15,416 nt of DNA, taken from assembly GCA_017936025.1 (NCBI GenBank), contig JAGBGL010000107.1:1-15416 (forward strand), read 5' to 3'. A model generated the notes under the pieces. It worked only from the letters and a program-made list of their open reading frames with translations. It was not told the origin of the DNA and did no database searches. The stretch is from Bacillota bacterium (lineage in GTDB: Bacteria > Bacillota > Clostridia > Peptostreptococcales > Anaerovoracaceae). Of this stretch, positions 1 to 8,860 are shown piece after piece (within the stretch, counting starts at the first letter, position 1; every line of letters starts with the position of its first letter). The position numbers and the translations under genes were made by a program.

Positions 1-950
1 CCGTCTGTCAGAAGCTCGGTAAAACGGTCTTTCAGTATCCCGTGCTTGTACATAGGCAGGTGCAGGTCATTATCGATCTGGCTGAACATTTCGTGCTGAC
101 AGCATGGAACGGAAAGGATGACTTTCGTGTTCCATTTCACCGCATTGATCAGTGCATAATCTGTTGCAGTGTCGCATGCATGAAGTGTTACTACCATATC
201 TGCATGATCGTTTGTATAGTCAGCGATATCTCCCATAAGGAACTTCAGCTCGTCGTATCCCAGGTCAGAAGCAACCTTGTTACAGAATTCGATAACATCT
301 TCTTTGAGATCCAGACCGATGATTTCGACATCGTGATTGTGGAGCACTTTGAGGTAATAGTATACCGCGAAAGTAAGATAAGCCTTGCCGCATCCGAAGT
401 CTATGATGCGGAGCGGGCGGCCGGGATGCTTCGGCAGATCCTCATATACATCTTCAAGTATCTCAAGATATCTGTTTATCTGACGGAATTTTGAGTAATG
501 CTTCTGGAATACCTTGCCGTTCTTATCCATTACACCCAGACGGATCAGAAAGTCACACTGCTGTTCATCAGGAATGATATAGTTCTTTGCCTGATTGTGT
601 TCCAGGTTTTCCTGCTTCATAGTACCAGGCTTGCTGATAAATCTCGGTTTTGCAGGCTTGGAAGCAAGTATCTGGATGTCTTCTTCTTCGGTGAAAATAT
701 TCACCTGTTTGAAATCTCTTTCGACCAGGTCTGCACAAGTTCCGATAACCTCATCTGCAGTAAGGTTGTCCTGGATCACTTTTTTTTCATACTGATATTC
801 AGCCTGATACATCATCTGGCACTGGATGATGACAGGGCGCAGAGTAACTTTGCGGTAAGGCAGTGATTTTTTTCTCGGATTACTGAAAATCAGCTTTACT
901 GGCTTATATTCGAACAGAGACTTCTCTAAAACTTTTATAATCTGATCCAT
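1..950 (-). CDS. Class I SAM-dependent methyltransferase, C-terminus cut by window edge
   Basis: The reading frame starts at the ATG complementary to 950-948 and stays open to the window edge, giving 316 codons without a stop. An AAAGGA ribosome-binding site lies about 7 bases upstream. A Rossmann-fold SAM-binding motif I (IIDFGCGKAYL) lies at about residues 182-192. The later motifs LHACDTATD (256-264) and SVPCCQHE (280-287) are typical of the Methyltransf_32-type family, which is also found in the C-terminal part of eukaryotic GSTCD-like proteins. The roughly 170-residue N-terminal part is lysine-rich and may contact the substrate; this is inference. The substrate is unknown, and I would not name one. 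There is no signal peptide or membrane segment, so it is cytosolic. It is transcribed divergently from typA through an overlapping promoter region. The family is fairly sure; the specific role is not. Confidence 0.85.
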   Translation of the reverse strand, partial: MDQIIKVLEKSLFEYKPVKLIFSNPRKKSLPYRKVTLRPVIIQCQMMYQAEYQYEKKVIQDNLTADEVIGTCADLVERDFKQVNIFTEEEDIQILASKPAKPRFISKPGTMKQENLEHNQAKNYIIPDEQQCDFLIRLGVMDKNGKVFQKHYSKFRQINRYLEILEDVYEDLPKHPGRPLRIIDFGCGKAYLTFAVYYYLKVLHNHDVEIIGLDLKEDVIEFCNKVASDLGYDELKFLMGDIADYTNDHADMVVTLHACDTATDYALINAVKWNTKVILSVPCCQHEMFSQIDNDLHLPMYKHGILKDRFTELLTD

Positions 951-988
951 GATGAATCCTTTCTTTTACAGTAATTTTATATATGATT

Positions 989-997
989 ATTATAGCA
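989..997 (-). promoter_or_regulatory. Extended -10 promoter of the methyltransferase gene
   Basis: On the minus strand the bases read TGC-TATAAT, a perfect extended -10 element. No good -35 is seen at 17-base spacing (TACCAT), as is common when TGn is present. Transcription would start near 982, giving a leader of about 30 bases before the ATG at 950. Predicted from sequence only. Confidence 0.55.
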
Positions 998-1012
998 TAA
1001 AGGTTCGAAATA

Positions 1013-1021
1013 TGGTACAAT
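1013..1021 (+). promoter_or_regulatory. Extended -10 promoter of typA-mscS
   Basis: TGG-TACAAT is an extended -10 with one mismatch to TATAAT. The -35 position is poor. The start would fall near 1028, leaving about 59 bases of leader before typA. Its upstream contacts overlap the divergent methyltransferase promoter. Confidence 0.45.
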
Positions 1022-1086
1022 AAATAGCTACGTATATGTATTTTTATGAATGAAACTCTTTATAAAAAAGGAAGTAGGAAAAGAGA

Positions 1087-2970
1087 ATGGCAGAATCACA
1101 GAAAATTATCAATATAGCTGTAATAGCCCACGTAGATGCGGGTAAATCTACATTAGTAGACGCATTTTTAAATCAGAGCGGGGTATTCAGAGCTAATGAA
1201 GAAGTTGTAGACTGCGTAATGGACAGTGATGATATTGAGCGTGAACGCGGGATCACTATTTATTCAAAAAACTGTTCGGTTATGCATAATGATGTAAAAA
1301 TAAATATTGTAGATACACCGGGCCACGCTGACTTCTCCTCAGAAGTAGAGCGTATCATGAAAACAGTAGATACTGTTATCCTGCTGGTAGACTCCAGTGA
1401 AGGCCCTATGCCTCAGACAAGATTCGTATTGAAAAAATCTCTGGAACAGGGACTGAATCCTATCCTTCTGATCAATAAAATCGATAAGAGGGACGCGAGA
1501 ATCGAGGAAGTAGTAGACGAGGTATACGAACTGTTCATGGATCTGGAAGCAAACGATGAGCAGCTGGATTTTCCTATCCTGTACGGTATTGCAAGACAGG
1601 GTATCGTAGTATACGATCCTGAAGATGTGAAGGAGATCCATGTAGATGATGGACACGGCCATAAAATGCAGAAATCTTTTGCGGGCATGAATGGTCTGAA
1701 CATCGATCCTTTATTCGAAACGATCATTAAACACGTTAAGCCTTACGCGGCTGAAAAAGCTGAAGAACCTCTGCAGCTGCAGATATCCACACTGGCATAT
1801 GATGACTACATCGGAAGACTGGGTATCGGCAGGATCACACAGGGGACTGTCAGAGAAGGACAGACTGTTGCAGTAGCGAAGGCTGATGGCAGCATCGTCC
1901 AGAAGAAAATAAATCAGGTATTCATTTACAGAGGACTGAAACGTATGTCCGTAGAGGAAGCTCAGGCAGGAGACATCGTTGTTATTTCCGGTATCGCTGA
2001 TATTTCCATAGGTGAAACCATCTGTGACCCGGCGGATCCGCAGCCAATGGAAATGATAGAAATCGAACAGCCCACACTGTCCATGAACTTCATGGTAAAC
2101 AAGAGTCCTTTCGCAGGAAAAGTCGGCAAGTTTGTTACTTCCAGACACATCAAGGAACGTCTGGATAAGGAACTGGAAGTAAACGTCGGCATGCGTGTAG
2201 AAGAAACAGACTCTACTGACAGCTTCAAAGTTTCCGGAAGAGGTGAACTGCATCTGTCTATCCTGATCGAAAACATGAGAAGAGAAGGATACGAACTGGC
2301 TGTTTCCAAACCGGAAGTAATCATGCACAGAGATGAAAACGGAAAGGTTCTGGAGCCGGTGGAAGAAGTTGTGATCTCTGTTCTTGATGAATATTCGGGA
2401 TCAGTTATTTCCAAACTGAATCTGAGAAAAGGTATGATGAGCCACATGGCAGCAGAAAACGGATATACGAGACTGGAATACCTGGTGCCTACAAGAGGTC
2501 TTCTCGGATACAGAAGTGAATTCATCAACGATACGCGCGGTGAAGGAACTATGGTAACCAGATTCAACGGCTTTGAAGAATATAAAGGTGACATTGCAGG
2601 CAGAATCAACGGTGTTGCAATAGCACAGGAAGAAGGTGTGGCTACACCGTATGCTCTCTTCAACATCAGTGAACGTGTTCAGATGTTCATCGAACCGGGC
2701 ACGAAGGTTTATGAAGGTATGATCATCGGTATGAATGCCCGCAACGAAGACATGGTAGTTAACCCGTGCAAGGCGAAAAAGGCAACTAATATGCGTGCGG
2801 CAGGAAGCGATGACAATATCAAGCTTGCGCCTGCAAGAGTGTTTACTCTGGAAGAAGCACTGGAATTCATCGATGATGATGAACTGGTAGAAGTAGTTCC
2901 GGATGACATCCGTATCCGTAAAAAGCTTCTGAAAGAACTGGAAAGAAGAAGAAACAGAAAAATAGACTAA
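1087..2970 (+). CDS. typA: Translational GTPase TypA/BipA
   Basis: TypA (BipA) is a ribosome-binding GTPase of the EF-G/LepA group that helps ribosome assembly and stress adaptation, especially in the cold. The G domain comes first: G1 AHVDAGKST (14-22), G2 RGIT (54-57), G3 DTPGH (76-80) and G4 NKID (130-133). The EF-G-like beta-barrel and alpha/beta domains follow, then the TypA-specific C-terminal domain, which ends in a basic tail (KELERRRNRK). At 627 residues it is slightly longer than the usual 605-615. The ATG at 1087 is preceded by AGGAAAAGAG. G1 carries Ala-Gly-Lys-Ser where TypA proteins usually have His-Gly-Lys-Thr; the Ala is the EF-G form. The mscS-type gene begins 15 bases after the stop, so the two are very likely co-transcribed. 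Confidence 0.96.
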   Translation: MAESQKIINIAVIAHVDAGKSTLVDAFLNQSGVFRANEEVVDCVMDSDDIERERGITIYSKNCSVMHNDVKINIVDTPGHADFSSEVERIMKTVDTVILLVDSSEGPMPQTRFVLKKSLEQGLNPILLINKIDKRDARIEEVVDEVYELFMDLEANDEQLDFPILYGIARQGIVVYDPEDVKEIHVDDGHGHKMQKSFAGMNGLNIDPLFETIIKHVKPYAAEKAEEPLQLQISTLAYDDYIGRLGIGRITQGTVREGQTVAVAKADGSIVQKKINQVFIYRGLKRMSVEEAQAGDIVVISGIADISIGETICDPADPQPMEMIEIEQPTLSMNFMVNKSPFAGKVGKFVTSRHIKERLDKELEVNVGMRVEETDSTDSFKVSGRGELHLSILIENMRREGYELAVSKPEVIMHRDENGKVLEPVEEVVISVLDEYSGSVISKLNLRKGMMSHMAAENGYTRLEYLVPTRGLLGYRSEFINDTRGEGTMVTRFNGFEEYKGDIAGRINGVAIAQEEGVATPYALFNISERVQMFIEPGTKVYEGMIIGMNARNEDMVVNPCKAKKATNMRAAGSDDNIKLAPARVFTLEEALEFIDDDELVEVVPDDIRIRKKLLKELERRRNRKID

Positions 2971-2985
2971 CAGGAGGGGAGTATA

Positions 2986-3798
2986 ATGCCGGAAGGATTA
3001 GGGATTCCTGAAAGCTTTCAGGGTCCGCTTGAAAATCTGATAAGTGCAGTTATTATTCTGATCCTAGGGCTCGCGGCAATGAAGGTGATACTTCATGTCA
3101 TGAGAAAGACTCTTGAAAAGTCTGCTCTGGATCAGGTGCTGTACAATTTCATCCTGAAAATAGTAAAGATCCTGCTGTGGATAGTGCTTGCAATACTGAT
3201 AATGGAGCAGTTCGGCTTTAAAGCGAGCAGCCTGCTGACAGTACTGGCGGCAGCCGGGGCAGCAATAGCACTGGCTTTAAAGGACAGTCTTGCTAATGTT
3301 GCAGGCGGGATCATGATAATGATCAACAAACCATTCGTTCAGGATGATTATGTGGACATCGACGGTAATATGGGATGTGTAAAGGAAATAGATCTGTTCG
3401 TAACACATCTGCACACATATGACAACAAAGTCATAACGATACCGAACGGTCTGATAAACACATCTGTATTGACCAATTACACAAAAGAAGATATGCGGCG
3501 GGTGGACTGCAGCTTTGGTATTGGTTATAATGATGATATAGGAAAAGTAAAGGAACTGCTTGCGGGTCTGGCAGTGTCCGACAGCCGTATAATGAAGGAG
3601 CCTGCTCCGGTCATCGGCGTTGCAGGTCATATGGATAACTGCATAATGGTCGATCTTAAGGTATGGTGCAGTACGGCTGATTACTGGGATGTAAAATACT
3701 ACCTCGAGGAGGAAGTTAAACTGGCCTTCGACAGGGAGGGAATTACTATCCCGTACCCGCAGATGGATATTCATATTGTTAATAATGACGGTAATTAA
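2986..3798 (+). CDS. mscS: Small-conductance mechanosensitive channel, MscS family
   Basis: This 270-residue membrane protein has the minimal MscS plan. Three hydrophobic helices lie at about 17-38, 56-74 and 83-113. The third is the Ala/Gly-rich pore helix (VLAAAGAAIALALKDSLANVAGGIMIM region) that lines the channel. A soluble beta domain follows, with VDIDGNMGCVKEID (123-136) and the conserved ITIPNG turn (150-155), then an alpha/beta C-terminal domain. MscS channels open under membrane tension and release solutes during hypo-osmotic shock. A strong AGGAGGGG site precedes the ATG, 15 bases after typA, so translation is probably linked to typA expression. I see no sensor or cyclic-nucleotide domain. 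The family assignment is firm; ion preference cannot be judged. Confidence 0.92.
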   Translation: MPEGLGIPESFQGPLENLISAVIILILGLAAMKVILHVMRKTLEKSALDQVLYNFILKIVKILLWIVLAILIMEQFGFKASSLLTVLAAAGAAIALALKDSLANVAGGIMIMINKPFVQDDYVDIDGNMGCVKEIDLFVTHLHTYDNKVITIPNGLINTSVLTNYTKEDMRRVDCSFGIGYNDDIGKVKELLAGLAVSDSRIMKEPAPVIGVAGHMDNCIMVDLKVWCSTADYWDVKYYLEEEVKLAFDREGITIPYPQMDIHIVNNDGN

Positions 3799-3822
3799 GT
3801 GGTTCATTGCTGTCTGTAATTA

Positions 3823-3828
3823 TATAAT
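3823..3828 (+). promoter_or_regulatory. Probable -10 box of the pyc promoter
   Basis: A perfect TATAAT lies 30 bases before the pyc ATG, in the 60-base gap after mscS. The -35 at 17-base spacing (TGGTTC, 3800-3805) is weak. No terminator is visible between mscS and pyc, so read-through from typA-mscS is also possible. Confidence 0.4.
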
Positions 3829-3858
3829 TTAGCTGGAAAGAGAAAGGAGACTCCGAAT

Positions 3859-6800
3859 ATGGAAAATTATAAGAAGTTTAAGCGAGTGCTGGTTGCCAAC
3901 AGAGGCGAAATTGCAATCCGTATATTCAGAGCCTGCAACGAACTGGGAATCAGAAGCGTAGCAATTTATTCCGAAGAGGATAAAAACGCACTGTTCAGAA
4001 CAAAGGCAGACGAATCTTATCGTGTCGGAAAAGGTAAATCCCCTGTTGATGCGTATCTTGCAATAGATGAAATTATTGAGCTGGCAAAGGCAAAAGGTGT
4101 AGACGCGATCCATCCGGGATACGGCTTCCTGTCTGAAAACGTAGAATTTGCGAAGGCGTGTGAAGAAAACGGTATCACTTTCATTGGGCCTACTCATGAA
4201 ATGATGTCTGCACTGGGAGATAAAATCCAGTCCAAGATCGTTGCTAACAGAGTAAACGTTCCGACTATCCCGGGAGTAGAGGAAGCGATCAGATCCGAAG
4301 AAGATGCTATCAGATTTGCGGAATTCGCAGGATATCCTGTAATGCTGAAAGCGGCTGCAGGCGGCGGCGGAAGAGGTATGAGAATCGTACATACTCCTGA
4401 AGAACTGCTTCCACAGTTCCGTTCCGCACAGAGCGAAGCTAAGAAAGCTTTCGGTATAGATGATATCTTTATTGAAAAATATCTGGATAGACCAAAGCAT
4501 ATCGAAGTTCAGGTACTGGGTGATAATTACGGAAATCTTGTTCACCTGTATGAAAGAGACTGCTCTATCCAGAGAAGACATCAGAAAGTAGTAGAATTTA
4601 CACCTGCTCTGGACATCACAGAAGAACAGAGACAGGCTATCTGCGCTGACGCTCTGAAAATCGCAGGCGCTGTAAACTACAGAAGTGCAGGTACAGTAGA
4701 ATTCCTGGTAGACAAGACTGGTCAGCATTACTTTATTGAAATGAACCCTAGAATCCAGGTAGAACATACTGTTTCTGAAATGACTACGGGCATAGACCTG
4801 GTGCAGTCCCAGATCCTGGTTGCACAGGGCTACAGACTTAACTCTCCTGAAGTCAATATCATGAGCCAGGACGATATCCAGCCAAGAGGCTTTGCTATCC
4901 AGTGCCGTGTAACTACAGAAGACCCAATCAATGGTTTTGCTCCTGACACAGGGGTTATCAGTCAGTACAGATCTGCTTCCGGTTTCGGTATCCGTCTGGA
5001 CGGCGGCAATGCGTTCACTGATTCTGCGATATCCCCATACTATGACAGCTTGCTGGTTAAAGTGACTGCTTACTCCAGAAGCTTCAATGATGCAGCTAAC
5101 AAGGCTGTAAGAGCCCTGAGCGAAACAAGAATCAAGGGTGTTAAAACAAACATTCCGTTCCTGCTGAATGTTCTGAACCATCCTACTTTCAGAGCAGGAA
5201 AGTGCGATACAGGATTCATCGCAGATAATCCGGAACTGATGACAGTAAGAGCTGCAGGAGACAAGACCCAGAAAGTACTGACATTCCTGGCTGATAAATA
5301 TATCAATGAAACAAAAGGACGTAAACCGAACTTTGACGTTCCTGTATTCCCTAGAATCAAACAGGAAGAAATCAATAAACTTTCCGGTACAAAACAGATC
5401 CTTGATGCACATGGACCAAAAGGACTGGCAGACTGGGTACTGGATCAGAAGAAGATCCTGCTGACAGATACTACAATGAGAGACGCGCAGCAGTCTCTTA
5501 TGGCAACAAGAGTAAGAACTATCGATATGGAAAAAATCGCACCGGCAGTTGCACTGTACGGTAAAGATCTGTTCTCCCTTGAAATGTGGGGCGGAGCTAC
5601 ATTCGATACTTCCTACAGATTCCTCAAAGAAGATCCATGGGAAAGACTTGATACTCTGCGTAAAAAGATGCCTAACATCCTGTTCCAAATGCTGATCAGA
5701 GGTGCGAATGGCGTTGGTTATAAGAACTATCCGGACAATGTTATCCGTAGATTTATCAAAGAATCCGCATCTTCCGGAATCGATGTGTTCCGTATCTTTG
5801 ACTCTCTGAACTGGGTACCTGGAATGGAAGTTGCTATGGACGAAGTGCTGAACCAGAACAAGGTAGCGGAAGCATGCATCCGTTACACAGGTGACATTCT
5901 GGATGAATCCAGAGACAAATACAATCTGCAGTATTATGTAAACATGGCTAAAGAACTGGAAAAGAAGGGTGCTCACATGCTGGGTATCAAGGACATGTCC
6001 GGTCTGCTGAAGCCAATGGCAGCTCATAAACTGATCAAAGCGCTGAAAAATGAAATCAGCATTCCTGTTCATCTGCACACACACGACACATCAGGTAATG
6101 GTATCGCTGCTATTCTGATGGCATCTAATGCCGGTGTCGATGTTGTAGATGCTGCAATCAACTCCATGTCCGGACTGACTTCTCAGCCTGCACTGAACTC
6201 TGTTGTGGCAGCACTGGAAAACTCCGGAAGAGATACTGGAATCGAACTTGACGGTATCCAGAAGATTTCCAACTACTGGGCCGCAGTAAGACCTGTATAC
6301 CAGAACTTTGAATCTGAACTGAAAGCAAGTTCAGCAGAAATATATAAATACGAAATCCCTGGCGGTCAGTATTCCAACCTGAAACCTCAGGTAGAAAGCT
6401 TTGGCCTTGGTCACAAATTCGAAGAAGTAAAAGACATGTACAAGACTGTAAACGCAATGCTTGGAGACATCGTTAAGGTAACTCCTTCATCTAAAGCAGT
6501 AGGTGACATGGCGATTTTCATGGTACAGAATGATCTGACACCGCAGAATATTTACGAAAAGGCTAAGGATATCGACTTCCCTGACTCCATCGTTTCTTAT
6601 TTCGAAGGTATGATGGGCCAGCCTGAAGGCGGCTTCCCTGAAAATCTGCAGAAACTGGTTCTGAAAGATAAAGAACCTATTACATGCAGACCTGGAGAAC
6701 TGCTTCCGCCGGAAGACTTTGATGCAATCAAAGATAAGCTGAAAAATGAAATGGGTCTGGAAGGTACAGAAAGAGAAGCATTATCTTATGCTCTGTATCC

Positions 6801-7302
6801 AAAAGTTTTCGAGGATTATCATAAATCTATTGAAAAAGATGGAAACTTCCGTATGATGGGATCTGACATATTCTTCTATGGACTGGCTGAAGGTGAAACT
6901 TGCGAAGTTAAAGTTCGTGAAGGTAAAGAACTTGTTATCAAACTGCATGACATCCGAGATGTTGATGAAGAAGGATACAGAGAAGTTCTGTTTGATGTCA
7001 GCGGCAACCGCAATGCTGTACGCGTCAAGGATAAGGATGCGAATGCAACAGTAACTGCAACAAGCATTGTATATGCAAATGAAGAAGACCCGTTTGAAAT
7101 CGGAGCTAACATCCCTGGTACTATTCTGAAAGTGCTGGTAAAAGAAGGCGAAGAGGTTGAAGAAAAACAGCCTGTCGCTGTAATCGAAGCTATGAAGATG
7201 GAAACTAATATCCTGGCGCCTGCAAAAGGTACAGTAGATAAAATCTATGTGTCTGAAGGACAGCAGGTAACAGCAGGAGAACTGGTTGTTAAACTGAAAT
7301 AG
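3859..7302 (+). CDS. pyc: Pyruvate carboxylase, single-chain
   Basis: This enzyme carboxylates pyruvate to oxaloacetate with ATP, bicarbonate and biotin, refilling the TCA/aspartate branch. At 1147 residues it is full length for the one-chain form. The biotin carboxylase domain (about 1-450) has the Gly-rich ATP loop AAAGGGGRGM (165-174) and an EMNPRIQVEHTVSE motif near 294-307. The carboxyltransferase domain (about 530-800) has LTDTTMRDAQQS, whose D537 is a likely metal ligand. It also has IKDMSG with the carbamylated lysine K711, and HLHTHD with metal ligands H740 and H742. The biotin carrier domain at the C-terminus has EAMKMET with biotinyl lysine K1113 (codon 7195-7197). An AAAGGAG site lies upstream of the ATG. 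It is a single-gene unit with its own probable promoter and a strong terminator. Acetyl-CoA activation is common in the family but cannot be read here. Confidence 0.98.
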   Translation: MENYKKFKRVLVANRGEIAIRIFRACNELGIRSVAIYSEEDKNALFRTKADESYRVGKGKSPVDAYLAIDEIIELAKAKGVDAIHPGYGFLSENVEFAKACEENGITFIGPTHEMMSALGDKIQSKIVANRVNVPTIPGVEEAIRSEEDAIRFAEFAGYPVMLKAAAGGGGRGMRIVHTPEELLPQFRSAQSEAKKAFGIDDIFIEKYLDRPKHIEVQVLGDNYGNLVHLYERDCSIQRRHQKVVEFTPALDITEEQRQAICADALKIAGAVNYRSAGTVEFLVDKTGQHYFIEMNPRIQVEHTVSEMTTGIDLVQSQILVAQGYRLNSPEVNIMSQDDIQPRGFAIQCRVTTEDPINGFAPDTGVISQYRSASGFGIRLDGGNAFTDSAISPYYDSLLVKVTAYSRSFNDAANKAVRALSETRIKGVKTNIPFLLNVLNHPTFRAGKCDTGFIADNPELMTVRAAGDKTQKVLTFLADKYINETKGRKPNFDVPVFPRIKQEEINKLSGTKQILDAHGPKGLADWVLDQKKILLTDTTMRDAQQSLMATRVRTIDMEKIAPAVALYGKDLFSLEMWGGATFDTSYRFLKEDPWERLDTLRKKMPNILFQMLIRGANGVGYKNYPDNVIRRFIKESASSGIDVFRIFDSLNWVPGMEVAMDEVLNQNKVAEACIRYTGDILDESRDKYNLQYYVNMAKELEKKGAHMLGIKDMSGLLKPMAAHKLIKALKNEISIPVHLHTHDTSGNGIAAILMASNAGVDVVDAAINSMSGLTSQPALNSVVAALENSGRDTGIELDGIQKISNYWAAVRPVYQNFESELKASSAEIYKYEIPGGQYSNLKPQVESFGLGHKFEEVKDMYKTVNAMLGDIVKVTPSSKAVGDMAIFMVQNDLTPQNIYEKAKDIDFPDSIVSYFEGMMGQPEGGFPENLQKLVLKDKEPITCRPGELLPPEDFDAIKDKLKNEMGLEGTEREALSYALYPKVFEDYHKSIEKDGNFRMMGSDIFFYGLAEGETCEVKVREGKELVIKLHDIRDVDEEGYREVLFDVSGNRNAVRVKDKDANATVTATSIVYANEEDPFEIGANIPGTILKVLVKEGEEVEEKQPVAVIEAMKMETNILAPAKGTVDKIYVSEGQQVTAGELVVKLK

Positions 7303-7323
7303 CATATCAATAAAACTTATTTT

Positions 7324-7354
7324 GCGTACGGTATTTATACCGTACGCTTTTTTT
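7324..7354 (+). terminator. Rho-independent terminator of pyc
   Basis: An 11-base arm (7324-7334) pairs perfectly with 7337-7347, realistically a 10-bp stem with a four-base loop. Seven T residues (7348-7354) follow. It starts 22 bases after the pyc stop codon. Confidence 0.93.
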
Positions 7355-7385
7355 GTTCATAATAAAATCAGGAGTGTGATGTATT

Positions 7386-8789
7386 ATGAACAAATTTGAG
7401 CATTTTTTGAAGGATATAAGAGACAGACTTCCTCTTGGAATATGCTTCGACATCAAGGAACGTGAGCTGATGATAGGCGGAAGAAATGCAATGGTCTATT
7501 TTATAGACGGACTTACAAACAGCGGGATAGTACAGCATATATTTTCACATCTTATGAATATCCCTGTGCAGGCAGCGTCAGAGGCTTCCACTATGTCAGA
7601 ATTCGTGAAATACAATATGCCTTTTCATAACGTAGTACTGGAGGATGATATGGCAGCCGTTATAAAAAACATGTATTCGGGACTGATGCCTGTACTGATC
7701 GACGGCTATGACAAAGTGGCGATAATCGACATGCGTTCGTACCCGTCGAGATCTGTGGATGAGCCGTCAAAAGAAAAGTCTCTCCGGGGTGCAAAAGACG
7801 GTTTTACCGAAACACTGATGACAAATGTGGCGCTTGTACGCAGGAGGCTGAGGGACAGTGATCTGATATTCAGAGCATTCGTTGTAGGAAAGGTGAGTAA
7901 GACGGATGTGAGTATTGCGTACATGAGGGATAAGGCGGACCCGGAAATGGTGGAAAAGCTTTCGCTGTATCTTAATCATATCCATATAAATGCCACGACA
8001 GTCGGTGAACAGACAATCGTGGAAGCACTGGGGCACATGCAGACAAGGAAGAACTGGCTGAATCCTTTTCCGAAAGTGCGGTATACACAGAGACCTGATG
8101 TAGTGTCGGCACATATAGCAGAAGGCAAAATAGCTATACTGGTAGATAATTCACCTACTGCCATACTGATTTCCGCAGGTATATTTGATTTTGTTCAGGA
8201 TGTGGACGATTACTATTTTCCGCTGCTTACGGGTAATTATTTCAGGCTTTTGCGTGTTATAGATCTGCTGGCTATAATATTTCTGACACCTGTTTATCTT
8301 CTGATATGCCAGGAAGATATCAGCATACCTATAAATATAGATTTTTTCATACCCAAAGAAGCCTTTGCTGTGCCGCTGTTCTGGCAGTTCATACTGCTGG
8401 AGTTCGCTATAGATGCGCTGAAACTGGCTTCTCTTAATACACCGGAATCGCTGGGGATGTCACTTTCGGTTATCGGGGCTCTGCTGCTGGGTGAATTCTC
8501 TATTTCTTCCGGATGGTTTATACCTCAGACTATACTATGTATGGCCATCGTAGCACTTGCCAGCTTTACGCAGCCGAGTATCGAATTGGGATATGGTCTG
8601 AAGTTTATCAGGATTCTGCTGCTCGTCGGAGCATATATCTACGGTATAACAGGTGCTGTATGTGCACTGATCATCGGGATGATCTGGATTGCTTCCACGA
8701 AAACGATAGGAGGCAGGAGTTATCTTTATCCGCTGGTCCCTTTCAAATGGGAAGCACTTAAAAAGCTGATGTTCCGCACTATCAGATAG
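7386..8789 (+). CDS. Spore germination protein, GerA/SpoVAF family
   Basis: This protein of 467 residues belongs to the GerA-type A-subunit family of the spore inner membrane. The N-terminal soluble half (about 1-270) contains the family hallmarks PSRSVDEPSKEKSLRGAKDG and FTETLMTNVALVRRRLRDSDL. The C-terminal half has about five or six hydrophobic segments, near 288-308, 328-348, 356-373, 380-396 and 408-440. GerA A-subunits normally sit in an operon with B (transporter-like) and C (lipoprotein) subunits, but neither is present here. A lone A-type protein with the short N-terminus and GGRNAMVYFIDG segment resembles SpoVAF, a partner of the SpoVA dipicolinate channel; that subtype is inference. 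An AGGAG sequence lies 11 bases before the ATG at 7386. An ATG at 7379 is out of frame. Only 31 bases separate the gene from the pyc terminator. Confidence 0.85.
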   Translation: MNKFEHFLKDIRDRLPLGICFDIKERELMIGGRNAMVYFIDGLTNSGIVQHIFSHLMNIPVQAASEASTMSEFVKYNMPFHNVVLEDDMAAVIKNMYSGLMPVLIDGYDKVAIIDMRSYPSRSVDEPSKEKSLRGAKDGFTETLMTNVALVRRRLRDSDLIFRAFVVGKVSKTDVSIAYMRDKADPEMVEKLSLYLNHIHINATTVGEQTIVEALGHMQTRKNWLNPFPKVRYTQRPDVVSAHIAEGKIAILVDNSPTAILISAGIFDFVQDVDDYYFPLLTGNYFRLLRVIDLLAIIFLTPVYLLICQEDISIPINIDFFIPKEAFAVPLFWQFILLEFAIDALKLASLNTPESLGMSLSVIGALLLGEFSISSGWFIPQTILCMAIVALASFTQPSIELGYGLKFIRILLLVGAYIYGITGAVCALIIGMIWIASTKTIGGRSYLYPLVPFKWEALKKLMFRTIR

Positions 8790-8844
8790 GAAGTAATTGT
8801 ATACAGTCTTTTTGTATAAAATCTGATGCATAAATACTAAATTA

Positions 8845-8853
8845 TGGTATAAT
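8845..8853 (+). promoter_or_regulatory. Extended -10 promoter of glsA
   Basis: TGG-TATAAT is a perfect extended -10 element 57 bases before the glsA ATG. The -35 position (8825-8830, GATGCA) is poor. Transcription would start near 8860, exactly at the edge of the inverted repeat at 8861-8880. No terminator is visible after the preceding gerA-type gene. Confidence 0.6.
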
Positions 8854-8860
8854 ATATGTA

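Noticed and set aside
42..866. Two consecutive plus-strand open frames (42-494 and 498-866)
   Set aside because: They lie opposite the methyltransferase gene, which has clear motifs and a ribosome-binding site. Their products look like antisense translations.
1711..2666. Overlapping minus-strand open frames inside typA
   Set aside because: They are antisense to conserved TypA sequence, with no domain and no convincing ribosome-binding site.
3829..6084. A very long open frame (about 750 codons) on the strand opposite pyc
   Set aside because: It is antisense to an unmistakable pyruvate carboxylase gene. Its product is rich in Cys, Phe, Ser and His with no recognisable domain, and it is explained by the codon bias of pyc.
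8797..8820. TTGTAT and TATAAA as a possible promoter before glsA
   Set aside because: The spacing is only 12 bases, far too short for sigma-A; the TGG-TATAAT downstream is much better.
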